From positions 84,988-148,987 of the forward strand of contig KN834802.1 in assembly GCA_000827265.1 (NCBI GenBank): a stretch of 64,000 bases of DNA, in the 5' to 3' direction. The position numbers and the translations under genes are program-made. Below, piece by piece: positions 10,480-20,992 of this stretch (the first letter of the stretch is position 1; every line of letters begins with the position of its first letter). The DNA is from Collybiopsis luxurians FD-317 M1 (Eukaryota; Basidiomycota; Agaricomycetes; Agaricales; Omphalotaceae). The notes under the pieces are model-generated. The model searched no databases. It was given only the letters and a program-made list of their open reading frames with translations, and had not been told where the DNA came from.

Positions 10480-12964
10480 ATGTCAAGCATTACGGGGTTT
10501 GTGAATTTCTAATTCTATGACGCTATTGTTTTATCCAACATTTACAGTCTTCAACTTACACCTCTACGCCGGCAGACCTCATACACCGCTGTTTCAATGA
10601 ATGATGACAGCGAGTATTTACATGATCGAGCTGAAGGCACCTCGCTCAAGGACCAGGACATCGATGAATCGCATCAAAATAGCAGTTTAAATTCTCAAAC
10701 TACATTTCTGGGCTCAGGAGGCACCACCTACAATGACCTGCGCACCTCAGACATGCACTCAGGTGGGAGATGGGAAATTCGAAACTTAAAATCCAGATTG
10801 CCTACAGGCTGGCGATTCGGAGTGTGGTTAGCGACATTCCAAGCGGTTACAGTTCTCTTTCTCAATATTATCATATTAATTTGGAGTTCTGTCAGAGCTG
10901 GATGGACTACCAGTGGATCAGTGTTCCAAGGTGACTGCGACACAGTAGGCCATATGTCCATTGGGATCCATCTCGTTATCAATGCTCTCAGCACCATGTT
11001 ACTTGGTGCCAGCAACTATGTTATGCAGAGTTTATGTGCTCCTACTCGGAGTGAGGTTGACAAAGAACATGCAAGAGGAGTTTGGCCGGATATTGGGGTA
11101 TAGAGCATGAGAAATCTAGAACTCCAGAGCCGCTCGAAGCGAATTTTATGGCTTGCCCTTTGCCTTTCTTCTATTCCACTGCATCTTTTGTAAGTATTGT
11201 GAACCCAAAATGGATCAGGGAACTTACACACTTTCTAGTTACAACTCAATGTTCTTTTCTGCATTAAGTGCCAATATATACAATGTCATTTTGGCACAAG
11301 GACCAGATATAACACAAATTAGCAACGAAACAAACTTCCAGTTGTGTTACCCTGATTTAGGTTGCGAAACTTCAGTCGACGCAGAGCAAGATTCACCCCC
11401 CAATGAAGGTTCATTGTTCAAGTGGGACATTCTCCATTCTTCTCAGTGCCTTCAGGCATATGCCACTGACTTTCTGTCCAATCGAAATGATGTTATTTTG
11501 GTGATAGGCACCAACCACACTGAGTCCAATGACACATTGTGGGAAGGATGGAATTTTCAAGCTTATATGACTACCCAACCTGGTTCAACATCATACAACT
11601 GGATCTGCTCAGATCCATCTGAGTATAACCGGTGTCTTGCTGATTCGAGCCCAGGATCGGTCTGTCCTGATCCCAAGTCTTGTTCTTCTACTTGGAAAAA
11701 CATCAATCCGTCAAAGTGGGAGCTAACATGGGTTGACAGTTCCCCCTATTTTCATCTTCCTGTTGGATCACCACAGGTTAATTATTGCATCAGCCAACCA
11801 GCTGAGCCAAGATGCCAGCTCGAATTCAACCTACCGCTTTTAGCACTTATCATTGTCTTTAACATTGCAAAGGTCATGTGCATGGCTCTTGCTGCGACAA
11901 AAATCAATGACAAACCCCTCGTTACCGTGGGAGATGCTATTGCATCTTTTACGGATGTTCCTGACCCTCACACAAGATGCATGTGCTTGGGATTGCCAAG
12001 TCAGTTAAAGGTTCAGAGACAAAAAACTGGCGTTGGTTAAATACCAGCCCCAAAGTATTCGCTGGTTAAATATGGCTAGTAGGCGACATTGGACCGTGAC
12101 AGTTTGTCTGTATGTACTGAAGTTCAGTGCCCACTTTTTGACAAGCTAACTATGTACAGCTTCATCAGTGCTATCTCCATTGTTCTTGGTCTTTTGGTCT
12201 TCGCTGTATTGAATCTAATCTCAAGTGGTACCAGTGGGCTTGAGGCTCTCTGGGGTCTGGGAATTGGTAAGCCGCATGCTCAAACCATCATCCGGAGCTG
12301 GGCTATACCAGCGGAGGGTTATGGTGCACTTATTGCCTCAGTCCTTATTGCTAATTCACCCCAGCTCATTCTTTCCATGATTTAACTTGTTTTCAACAGT
12401 CTTTGCACCACCAGTTTTCTTGCATTAGAATGGTCCTCATATGCCAGATCCCGCAAGCCCCTCCGTGTCTCGAGCCCTCGTGGCGAGCAACAGTCTACCT
12501 ACTTTTTACAGATACCATATCGTTTCGCTCTTCCGTTGATGGCATATTTTATCGCCCTTCACTGGCTCGTTTCACAAAGCATCTTTCCTGTTAAAATCAA
12601 CTACTGGTATCATAATGAACCAACTTCTGTACAGTTCATTAATAATGCTGCCAACATTTCAACCAGCTGCGGCTATTCTCCGGTTGCAATGATCCTCGCG
12701 ACAATTGTTGGTGCATCTTTGGTTTTGAGTGCACTTGCAATTGGTTTTTTCAAGCGGATTGACGGCGACATGCCGATTGTATATAGCTGTAGTATTGCCA
12801 TTTCAGCAGCCTGCCATCCGCCAGTAGATGGCGCAGACCCATTGAAACCAATGAAGTGGGGTGTCGTTTTGGATATGGACAGCGACGGGAAGCAGGGTGC
12901 TGGACACATTACCTTTTCGAGTGGGGAAGTTTTACCGCCAATCCCCGGGTGCTATTATCCTTAA
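10480..12964 (+). pseudogene. DUF6536-type membrane protein, copy 2 (disrupted)
   Basis: Same exon layout as copies 1 and 3: 10480-10496, 10548-11189, 11239-12109, 12160-12964, and all splice edges look usable. The reading frame is broken three ways. A CAG codon of copy 1 is TAG here (11101-11103). A length difference near 12005-12041 shifts the frame just before the conserved RWL segment. A TAC codon is TAA at 12383-12385, inside the IYxxFNSLCTT segment. Family motifs survive on both sides (PTGWRFGVWLA, YFLQIPYRF, AISAACHPP). The preserved introns and promoter-like upstream region suggest that inactivation came after a DNA-level duplication and not through a retrocopy. Confidence 0.85.
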
Positions 12965-13165
12965 TTATCCAATATTGATTCTAAACGACTCGGCGGTCAT
13001 ACCTGTGCATTATCATACTTGACTGTACAATGTCAATTCCATATTGGGAATTTACTGCTGCTGAATTCATCATGAGCAACCCCTCCGTAATTATCATGTT
13101 AAATCATTAAATAATTGTGTATTGTAAATATAACAATCCTTGTTTCATAGTCAGAATTGGACTAC

Positions 13166-13316
13166 AAAGTGGTTCAAATCCTGACATTATTGACCTTTGA
13201 GTATACCTCAGAGATTGGAGGTTCAAAGGTTCAGGTCCAGTTTAGAGGTTCAAATGCTGAACCTTGAACAGCACTTAAAGGTTCGGTCCAGGTTCACCAG
13301 GTTCATTGACTAGACC
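13166..13316. repeat. degenerate GGTTCA repeat patch
   Basis: Roughly nine occurrences of GGTTCA or its reverse complement, often as GAGGTTCAAA or CAGGTTCA, lie within 150 bases. The spacing is irregular. The patch sits precisely between the end of DUF6536 copy 2 and the fourth, partial copy. Confidence 0.55.
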
Positions 13317-13330
13317 GCGGCAACACTGTT

Positions 13331-13550
13331 TCAATGATTAACATTGTATTCAACAGTCTCTGCACCACCCTTTTCCTGACATTGGAATGGTCCTCATATG
13401 CTAATTCCTGCAAACCCCTTTGTGTCCCGAGTCGTCGGGGCAAGCAATGGTCCACATACTTTCTACAGATACCATATCGTTTGACTCTCCCATTAATGAT
13501 GTACTCCACTGTCCTTCACTGGCTCATTTCACAAAGCATCTTTCTCAAGA
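13331..13550 (+). pseudogene. DUF6536 fragment (fourth copy)
   Basis: Encodes INIVFNSLCTTLFLTLEWSS, then a KPL-V-S-x-G segment and YFLQIPYRLTLPLMMYSTVL, ending at HWLISQSIFL. This equals only the stretch around membrane segments 6 and 7 of the full protein. It joins directly to the region that follows copy 1 at about 6020, so the rest of its last exon has been deleted. It has no start, no splice partners, and is certainly not a working gene. Confidence 0.8.
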
Positions 13551-13693
13551 ACAAAACGCTAGTGTGAAAGCGAAACGATATGCATGACATAGCAGAAGTC
13601 AAATGTACCAGTTCTGTGGAACGAAAAGCACATTGAATCGGTAATTAGTTAATTCTCAATTTTAAAAAAAGAGGGAGAGAAAAAGAGTATGTA

Positions 13694-14359
13694 GTATGGT
13701 TCGCAGGGATATGAAAGGGACAGGGATATGAAACATTGTCAAAAAATGTGTTTTTAACATGGTTCCTGCTATCGGGTGCCTTCCACGATTTTTTAATAGA
13801 TTAATCAAGTAGTATTTATGAATCTCAGATACTTTACAGAGCTGTTTTTCAATACCAGTGACTATGGTGGACTGAACTTCGACAAGATTGAGGTGCATAC
13901 CCCCATCAAATTCTCAGGAACATAAGGATGTGAATAGAAACGGGAGGGATTGAAAATATGGGGTACAGTGCGATCCGCAGACAAAACAAAACAAAGAGTA
14001 CTCTGATGGGACAAGGGCTTGTGCCGCGCACTGCGGCATCGAAATGAGATTGGCATCCATTGCGTAAACACTGAGTGAAGACTTGATGAGCTCTCGCCTC
14101 TAACGTTGATTACGCCGATCACACCGCTCTGCCGCTGTCCGGCTTTATGTGACAGATCCGTGACCAGCAGCCATCAGAATCTTTCATATCCCTGTTTTTG
14201 CTCGGTCACTGCCCGACACGACAAGTAAATTCAAGAAAAATACCATAAATTCAGACTGGGGGTTTTCAAGTGGTAGGCTTTGATTGTTCTTTTTAGATTT
14301 TTGAGATACCTACTGATTGTTTCAGTATAAAGAATATTTCATATCCCTGTGAACCATAG
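13694..14359. mobile_element. TA-flanked miniature inverted-repeat element (Tc1/mariner-like)
   Basis: A 666 bp insertion into the region 3' of the second rhomboid remnant; remnant 1 lacks it at the matching point. The left end reads GTATGGTTCGCAGGGATATG and the reverse complement of the right end CTATGGTTCACAGGGATATG. Both ends are flanked by TA (13692-13693, 14360-14361), the target duplication typical of Tc1/mariner elements. It shares internal CTGTTTTTGCTCGGTCA with the two elements at 18467 and 19221, and its size is close to their 678 bp. It carries no transposase, so it is non-autonomous. Confidence 0.75.
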
Positions 14360-14361
14360 TA

Positions 14362-15441
14362 CCCTTGACAATGATTGTTCGCACTCGTCAGCCAACAGGA
14401 TAGGTATCAACATCCCTCCTACACTATGGAGTCGAAAGTGGAGCAAATGAGGTAAGTCGAAAGTTGGGAAAATGAGATAGGAAGGAAGATGGAGCGATGG
14501 TGAAGAGATGGAGAGGGAGATGAGGTAAGGAGTGAGGGTTAGCAATCATTTATGCATACACGATACTCACCGAGAAAAAGAATCAATGGAAAGACCGAGA
14601 AATGGAATGAGAGTAGGGTGCAAAGAACGGGAGACCGAAAAGCCACAAAGCCACGCTAAATGACGACAAGGGAAGTAAGGGAAGACACGTACCAGCATCC
14701 GGATCCGAGGTATAGAAATTTCTAATGAACACTACGAACAGAACAATCGACAGCACCAACGCGATCACATGACATGTCCATGTAATCAAACAATGGCGAG
14801 TCGCTGCAGAGATGATGAGATAGAAGGTAATTCCCGTGAGAAGTCCTAGTAAGCTATAACGATATCACAAACAATGATTAGTCCATGCAGAGGAGAGGAG
14901 AAGGAAGGAAGGAGGAGTGCTTACAATCCACCGAGATGCGCAAAATTATCGATGAAAGGTATATACCCAATCGCAAACCCAATCAACAATTCGATCGTCA
15001 TCAAAATGAGCTTCAAATAATATCCTCTGCTTCACAGGCTCAGTACTTCCTTGCATCGAAGGCATTTCGAACTGGACTAATTTTGCAAATGGACCCCGTG
15101 GCGCTGATGGATCACCTTTCGCGACGGATTGAGGGACTTTAGTAGGACCGTACGGATCCCCATACTCTAGATCTTAGTAGTATTTCAACTTGTCGCCGTC
15201 TCCTATAAGGGGACGGTATAGTGCTCGTCGTAAACATGGCCTTGCCCCTCCTCATCTTCGTGCTCGTCCCAGACGTCCTCAAACTCCCTTTTGACATTCG
15301 AGCAAACCATGCAGTGCTAGCGCCTTGCACAAGACCGGGCGAAGCAGTTCCGCGGGACATGATACTCTGTTAGCCGAAAGCCTCGTCCCTAACACCAAGC
15401 GTGTTTTTGCGAGCGGTAGGGTCGGTAGATGGATGGGACAT
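14362..15441 (-). pseudogene. rhomboid-family intramembrane protease, remnant 2
   Basis: Homologous to the remnant at 6135-7183, but with a different deletion. It keeps LEYGDPYGPTKVPQSVAKG and STEPVKQRI, then jumps out of frame to LILMTIELLIGFAIGY and DNFAHLGG. That last motif holds the histidine of the catalytic dyad; the GxSG serine and the membrane core before it are missing. The tail retains LLTGITFY, LSIVLFVVFIRNFYTSDP and, after an intron, a CRYLSC equivalent in which CGA (Arg) has become TGA. A stop also interrupts the N-terminal exon. The 3' end is abutted by a miniature transposon and the 5' flank by the 15527 transposon. Confidence 0.75.
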
Positions 15442-15639
15442 CTCATATTTGAGGAGATTCGGGGAGGGATGATGGTGGGAAAGGATCAAGATGAATGAAA
15501 GAAAAAAGGAGACCACAGTTGTTTACAGCTCGTCAAGAAAACTTAGGCCAATTTTTAAAAAATGACATATATCGGCCGACTCTGCGGCTGAAGGTAGCCG
15601 CCCACTGAATCCATTCATTGCTTGAGCGGTAGGTAGAAT

Positions 15640-16012
15640 TATGCGTCTCGCCGGTGCGTCACGCGTTTTGCGATGCGTATGTGCGTCAATTGATTTTTAT
15701 CAAAGTTGATTAAATATGTTTTTTTTACCAATGTCACCTTGTGTGTCGTCGTAATTATTATACAATCAAATGATTAACCACAATTATAACCAATTCTTTG
15801 AATATATATCTTGAAATTGAAGGCAAAAAAACACTAATTAACTTAATTGAACATATACGCATCACGCATTTTTTCGTGTGACTTGAACGCATTTGACGCA
15901 TCTTGTCCCTGATGCGTTCGAATGCATACAGATGCGTCTCAATGCGTATACGCATCGGCGCTGAGCGCCCAATCAGATGCATCAATTTTTATCCCGGTGC
16001 GTCAAGCATGCG
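15640..16012. repeat. subterminal GATGCGT motif array
   Basis: More than a dozen copies of the core GCGT(C/A)/ACGC in contexts such as GATGCGT, TGACGCA and ATACGCATC occur in both orientations. The same words recur at the opposite end (19151-19220 and 20061-20100). Such subterminal arrays are usual binding sites for the transposase of the element. Confidence 0.65.
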
Positions 16013-16313
16013 TTTTACTAATTTATGCCCTATCAATGATAAGTATTATTAGCGTGCATGGCTACTCCAAGTCAATGTGACTCAATACATAGATTTCGGG
16101 ATATTTTATTATACATGCAGTCGTTTCCCCTACAATTTCCAATTAGTTAGCTTTTAAATACTCAATTCATGATGCAGCTGCGACTTCGTAAGTTCTGCTG
16201 CTGTCTCCCTGTTCTATTACATAATGGATACATACTAATGCCAATGTCTTCGGTATGTTATGAGCTTGTTGATTGATTAAGTATGTGGCTAACTCAAAAT
16301 ATTTATTCTACAG

Positions 16314-17341
16314 CGATTTGCGACAGGCTCAGCATACTCTGGACCAATCCCTTGGCTCGGATGCATTGTCCAAGTCATCCATGGTCCTTACAAGTCTTGC
16401 CAAGGGGCTGTTCAAGATGTCAATCATTCACTGTCAAGTATCAGTGGACTTACTTTGAGACTGCAGCTATTCCTTAGCACAACACATGGTGGAAATCCTC
16501 CCATCACCATAGACTATGAGCATGTTCGTGAAGTGGAGTAAGTGTATTTCTTGCTTTTATTGTCTCAACTCTTTCATTTATACTGTTATCTGGGTACTTG
16601 GAAAACTCTAGCTGAAAAATATTCATTGAAACATAATCAAAGCTTTTTCCATCCAAACTTTGACTACATTCCAGCTGTAGTTGACAAGCCATACATCCCT
16701 CAGCCAGTGCCTGAACTTATTTGCCCCCCAAACTCATGACCACCACCAAGTGAGGATGTGTTCTCAGATGCAGAGTCAGCTGCATTTTGGAGGTTCTCAG
16801 TATGTTTTAGATTTTTGATATTGTGTCAGATTACTGAGTTATATGTTCATTCATGCAGCCTGATGATGTGGAGTGCAATTCTTCCCATTGGATTCTTCAT
16901 CCAGCCTTTGCAGGAAAGCACTTATTTGTTTCCATTGATCTCTCCCATTCTCAGTTTGGTGGAACTTCAAAGTGGGTACAGATTGATAATGGGATTGCTT
17001 ACATTCAAAAGCAAGGTGGCCATTCTGAATCCATTGACCTTCCTTTTATCATCAAACCTATCATTGCACCCTTACGCACATGCAAATCCCTCCTAGCCAC
17101 AGTGACAGGTGACCATACTGGGAAACTTGTATGCTGCATCAAGTGGATGTTGGAGGACAATCAGGAACAGCTCCATGTAGCATGTGCACAGAATGCAGGA
17201 ACATTGTCAGAAACATTGGAGGACAATGTATTCCCAGTGTACCATTGGGAAGTTGTAGAAATTGGAGTGGGGTCTGAAGCTCAAAAGCATGGTAAAATGT
17301 TGATTAAGCAGCTACAGAAGAAACTTAATTCACAGGGGTGA
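16314..17341 (+). pseudogene. KOW-motif protein remnant inside the transposon
   Basis: Exon 16314-16537 encodes PWLGCIVQVIHGPYKSCQGA, then a GLTLRLQLFLSTTHGG stretch and ITIDYEHVREV. This is like a KOW (Spt5-type) RNA/polymerase-binding module: I-V-x-V-I-x-G-P-x-K, glycine in the turn, then strands. Downstream exons (about 16640-16798, and from 16860) continue with ADKP-like linker, SSHWILHPAFAGKHLFVSID and a second domain ending QLQKKLNSQG. One in-frame TGA at 16737-16739 separates CPPNS from PPPSEDVFSD. A probable upstream exon (ATGATGCAGCTGCGACTTC near 16170) precedes a GTAAGT donor. KOW proteins of this style are common in agaricomycete genomes near mobile DNA. Its role in the element is unknown. 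Confidence 0.5.
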
Positions 17342-18158
17342 TATTCCAGTTTGGCCTGTTCTTTGCAGCTGCAGGGTTGAGCTGCCTCCTGAGATTGCCT
17401 GGTGCTACTTGGGGGTGAAACACAAAGTTACAGCTCTCACTGGCACAGGTAATAACACCAAGACACTTCTTGTTTGTGACCTTTCCACCCTCAATAGAGG
17501 GAGAATGGACAGTACCCTTGCCATTGTGAGAGCTGTTGTTCTTGGTAGCCCAGTGGACACCCAGCTGTTTGTTTTGAATGAACTCATCATGAGTTAAATC
17601 AATACAGAAATGATTATTGGCCCAAGGATCCCATTCACCACCCTGGGTATTAACCAAGGAGGTAGCAACCGCTCCAGCATCTAGTGTAAAGCCAGAATAT
17701 GGCTAGGGATCCAATAGGACAAAGGATATCAGCCTCGCTGGGTCAGAGAGATCAAATGTAGGTAGATCTCTCCAATTCTTCTTTGACTTTGTTTCAGAAG
17801 TGGCAGAAGCAGCAACAGCTGCTGTGTTTATGCTTGCAGGAACACTACCAGTAGTTATCTGTACTGGCCCAATTATTGCAGCATTGGCCTTGCGCGGGAC
17901 ACGCTGAAAGGCTATTTGAATGCCTACCAAAAAACATTATTTAGCAAGAAATTGACTCCAGATCTACCAGTGAGAATTCCTACCATTTTCATCCAGTACT
18001 GGAAGAATGTTGTATTGTACTGTCGGAGAATTGCTGGGCTGACCAGCTGCAGCTTCAGATTGCAAGTTTGCCTGTTGCGCAGGGACATCTGAGCCAGGAT
18101 CGATAGTCCGTGCAATAAATCGACGCAGTTGAGTCTGATTAAATATATATCTGAGCAT
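17325..18158 (-). pseudogene. GCM/WRKY-like zinc-finger domain remnant
   Basis: Minus-strand frames encode DPWANNHFCIDLTHDEFIQN, a G-V-H-W-A-T-K-N-N stretch, then KKCLGVITCASESCNFVFHP and QVAPGNLRRQLN. The pattern H-F-x-I-D-L ... K-x-C-x-G-V-x-x-C-x-x-x-x-C is one that I associate with GCM/WRKY-like zinc fingers found in basidiomycete mobile-element proteins. N-terminal exons lie at 17703-17930 and 17980-18158 (start ATG near 18158), rich in Gln, Ala and Ser. A stop splits the 17703-17930 segment from the zinc-finger frame, and the second half of the finger is missing. It overlaps the end of the KOW frame tail to tail. Confidence 0.4.
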
Positions 18159-18466
18159 ATTTGATTGTCTCTTTACTTAATCAACTTACAAGCCAATTCA
18201 TGCTTTTGTGCTTCTTACGATTGAAAAAGTGTTTGAGGGGCAGAAAGTCTCGCAATGACATTTCTCTCAACTTTATGTGCGCATCAAAACCCATCAATTT
18301 TTCGGCTAAGTTTGATGGCGCTGTTGTGGAGTATTCCTACGCAGTGAGAGAACGGCAAGCTATTACTTGTATTAAAGAATAATATTGTTACCTCAGTAAC
18401 ACTATGCTTACAAGTAAGAAACAGTATGGTATATACGAAAGCATAAATGTAAGTCGTTGACCTATA

Positions 18467-19144
18467 CTATGGTTGTTAGGGATCTTGTAAACTTTTACAT
18501 ATCGCAAATTTCTGCTTTAAGTGCTTATTGGATCCAAAATCTGAGTACACAGCTGATTTTGTAACACTTTAGTGCCCTTATACCCAAAATTTTGAGGGAT
18601 TACAGGGAGCTCTGCAAGCGTCGGTCAATGACTGAGCAAAAACAGGGATCTTTCAGACCCTTGTCACACAGATGTCACTGTGAAGCTGCTAGTTGGCCAT
18701 TCTGGCGGCTCGGCAACTCAGGGCAAGAATACGAGTTGTTCTAGCTCTGCCAAGCTACGGCTTGGTCCCTGTGTCACGCTGGAGCACCCTCTCATATTTT
18801 CTTGTTCGTCTATGGCTCAAATCGAGCCAGATCATTACTAAAATTGACCAGAGGACTCTAAAGACCTTCTTCGTTTGTGTGTGCCCTTTTTGGGGGCATT
18901 AGTAGATACCATTTTGCTGTTCCTGATGATTCATGTAGAATCACATGTCATTTTTAATGAGTTTTCATCTTGCATTTGCTCGTCCCGCAGGAAAATCTTG
19001 CTTCAAGTCAATGATAAGGTAGATTATTACTGGAACAATATGTTCATAAAGTATTAAAGGCAGAGAGTGTCTCAAACTCTCAGAATCAAGCATTTTTTAA
19101 AAATCACAAGTTCCCTGTTGTCGCAAGATCCCTAACAACCATAG
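18467..19144. mobile_element. TA-flanked miniature element, copy 1 of inverted pair
   Basis: 678 bp with perfect outer ends CTATGGTTGTTAGGGATCTTG and the reverse complement at the right, flanked by TA at 18465-18466 and 19145-19146. The element is nearly identical to 19221-20060 in the opposite orientation. A 69-codon frame (18693-18902) is present in both copies, but it reflects shared DNA and not selection that I can see. It has no transposase motif and so is non-autonomous. Confidence 0.85.
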
Positions 19145-19220
19145 TATGCACCTTGATTTGATGCTGATGCATGCCGGCATGACGCATACGCATCATTCCG
19201 ATGGGACGCATACGCACATA

Positions 19221-20060
19221 CTATNNNNNNNNNNNNNNNNNNNNNNNNNNNNNNNNNNNNNNNNNNNNNNNNNNNNNNNNNNNNNNNNNNNNNNNNNNNN
19301 NNNNNNNNNNNNNNNNNNNNNNNNNNNNNNNNNNNNNNNNNNNNNNNNNNNNNNNNNNNNNNNNNNNNNNNNNNNNNNNNNNNNNNNNNNNNNNNNNNNN
19401 NNNNNNNNNCTTGCGGCAACAGGGAACTTGTGATTTTAAAAATGCTCGATTCTGAGAGTTTGAGACACTCTCTGCCTTTAATACTTTATGAACATATTGT
19501 TTCAGTAATAATCTACCTTATTGAAGCAAGATTTTCCTGCGGGACGAGCAAATGCAAGATGAAAACTCATTAAAAATGACACGTGATTCTACATGAATCA
19601 TCAGGAACAGCAAAATGGTATCTACTAATGCCCCCAAAAAGGGCACACACAAACGAAGAAGGTCTTTAGAGTCCTCTGGTCAATTTTAGTAATGATCTGG
19701 CTCGATTTGAGCCATAGACGAACAAGAAAATATGAGAGGGTGCTCCAGCGTGACACAGGGACCAAGCCGTAGCTCGGCAGAGCTAGAACAACTCGTATTC
19801 TTGCCCTGAGTTGCCGAGCCGCCAGAATGGCCAACTAGCGGCTTCACAGTGACATCTGTGTGACAAGGGTCTGAAAGATCCCTGTTTTTGCTCGGTCATT
19901 GACCGACGCTTGCAGAGCTCCCTGTAATCCCTCAAAATTTTGGGTATAAGGGCACTAAAGTGTTACGAAATCAGCTGTGTACTCAGATTTTGGATCCGAT
20001 AAGCACTTAAAGCAGAAATTTGCGATATGTAAAAGTTTACAAGATCCCTAACAACCATAG
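19221..20060. mobile_element. TA-flanked miniature element, copy 2 (inverted), containing the first gap
   Basis: Inverted near-identical copy of 18467-19144, flanked by TA at 19219-19220 and 20061-20062. The first four bases of the left end (CTAT) are present, then 185 N, then the sequence resumes exactly where copy 1 would be 17 bases in (CTTGCGGCAAC). Only about 13 bases are therefore expected in the gap. The two copies are 76 bp apart and form a very large palindrome, which explains the assembly failure. Confidence 0.85.
19225..19409. other. assembly gap (185 N)
   Basis: Run of N inside the left terminal repeat of the second miniature element. Comparison with the first copy predicts that about 13 real bases are missing, if this is a complete copy. 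Confidence 0.95.
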
Positions 20061-20239
20061 TATGCATCACAAATACGTGTGACGCACCGACTTGATGCAC
20101 AATTCTACAGTCTGTTGCTTGAGCTGGTTGTCAGCCGGGCTCCAAAAAGTTGTAATCCCTATAGACTTGCTGTGAGCCGTGTGAACCGGCAATGATATAT
20201 CATTTTTTAAAAATTTGGCCTAGGTTTTCTTGACAAGCT

Positions 20240-20992
20240 CCAAGGTGCTGAACGCCTCGCCTTTGACTGCGGTTGTAGCGCCAACATTTAAGACGTCACT
20301 GCCAAGTCTAAATTAAGCGTTGGAGACGGAGCTTAGTGGGCCGGTTAAACTCGACTGCTTCCGTTAAGCGAGTACTTCCATGCCTCGCTCGAAATCATTT
20401 TGAATGAAGAATAATGGTCTTTGCTTGCCTAAGATGATCTGAGTTTCTACACTAATCAGTGGTACACCTATTGGGCTTGTCAAGCTTCGCCAGTGTTCCC
20501 GAGGTACTGTAGTGTTTAGCGGCTTAATTGAATATTGCAACGCCTTCCTGTATCGCACTTCGTAGGTCCAAAAATGCCGATGGTAGTGATATTATTTAGC
20601 TGAAGCTGGCTACGAACACGCACTCCAGTGCTATGATTCTCTAAGGTGATACTATCAGCTCGATTCAGATTCAACGGACAGAATTATAGTACCATTAGTT
20701 TAAACTTCAGAAGAACGTATTGTGTGGCAGGTTTCATAACTTACACGTTTATTAAAAGTGGAGGAAAAGGTATAGGTCCGATGATAAATAAATCACTACA
20801 ATTTGGATTTCCCATTTGGCTGACGGTACTTATTGCTTACCCGGAGCTTGGAGTGTAATAACAGTTTCTTATACAGCCGCATGAGAAAATGTTACTACAG
20901 GGAATTTGTTCTGGCACGAGACCAAGAGTAGCTGCGGTCCAAATATAATATCACTCTGTCATCATAGACATTTAGGGGCAAGAACTTACCGT
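20240..20992. other. cassette flank and hydrolase 3' intergenic region
   Basis: Bases 20241-20330 continue the cassette sequence seen at 7265-7365 (GCGCCAACATT, AAGACGTCACTGCCAAGTCT). After about 20335 the similarity to X1 stops. I see no supported gene from there to the hydrolase; a 70-codon plus-strand frame at 20646-20858 is unrecognised. Confidence 0.5.

Larger units (their letters stand above)
15527..20239. mobile_element. 4.7 kb terminal-inverted-repeat DNA transposon, decayed
   Basis: Inverted ends of about 46 bp: AGCTCGTCAAGAAAACTTAG onward at 15527-15573, and its reverse complement, beginning AGCTTGTCAAGAAAACCTAG, at 20194-20239. The outer flanks read through to a continuous copy of the cassette (compare 7250-7290: the left flank ends ACAGTTGTTTA and the right flank starts AAGGTGCTGAACGCC). 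So this is an insertion into cassette 2. No clean target duplication is visible. Both ends carry many copies of GATGCGT/ACGCATC. Inside are a plus-strand KOW-like gene remnant and a minus-strand zinc-finger-like remnant, plus two nested miniature elements. I cannot assign the superfamily. Confidence 0.75.

Noticed and set aside
18693..18902. 69-codon frame identical to one at 19625-19834 on the other strand
   Set aside because: Identity is explained by the two inverted copies of the same miniature element; there are no domain, splice or codon signals.
19132..19455. Frames of 84-95 codons around the first gap
   Set aside because: Also translated N; the real sequence is the terminal repeat of a miniature element.
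15527..20239. Assignment of the 4.7 kb element to a named superfamily
   Set aside because: No target duplication and no catalytic domain are visible; the ends and gene remnants alone do not decide it.
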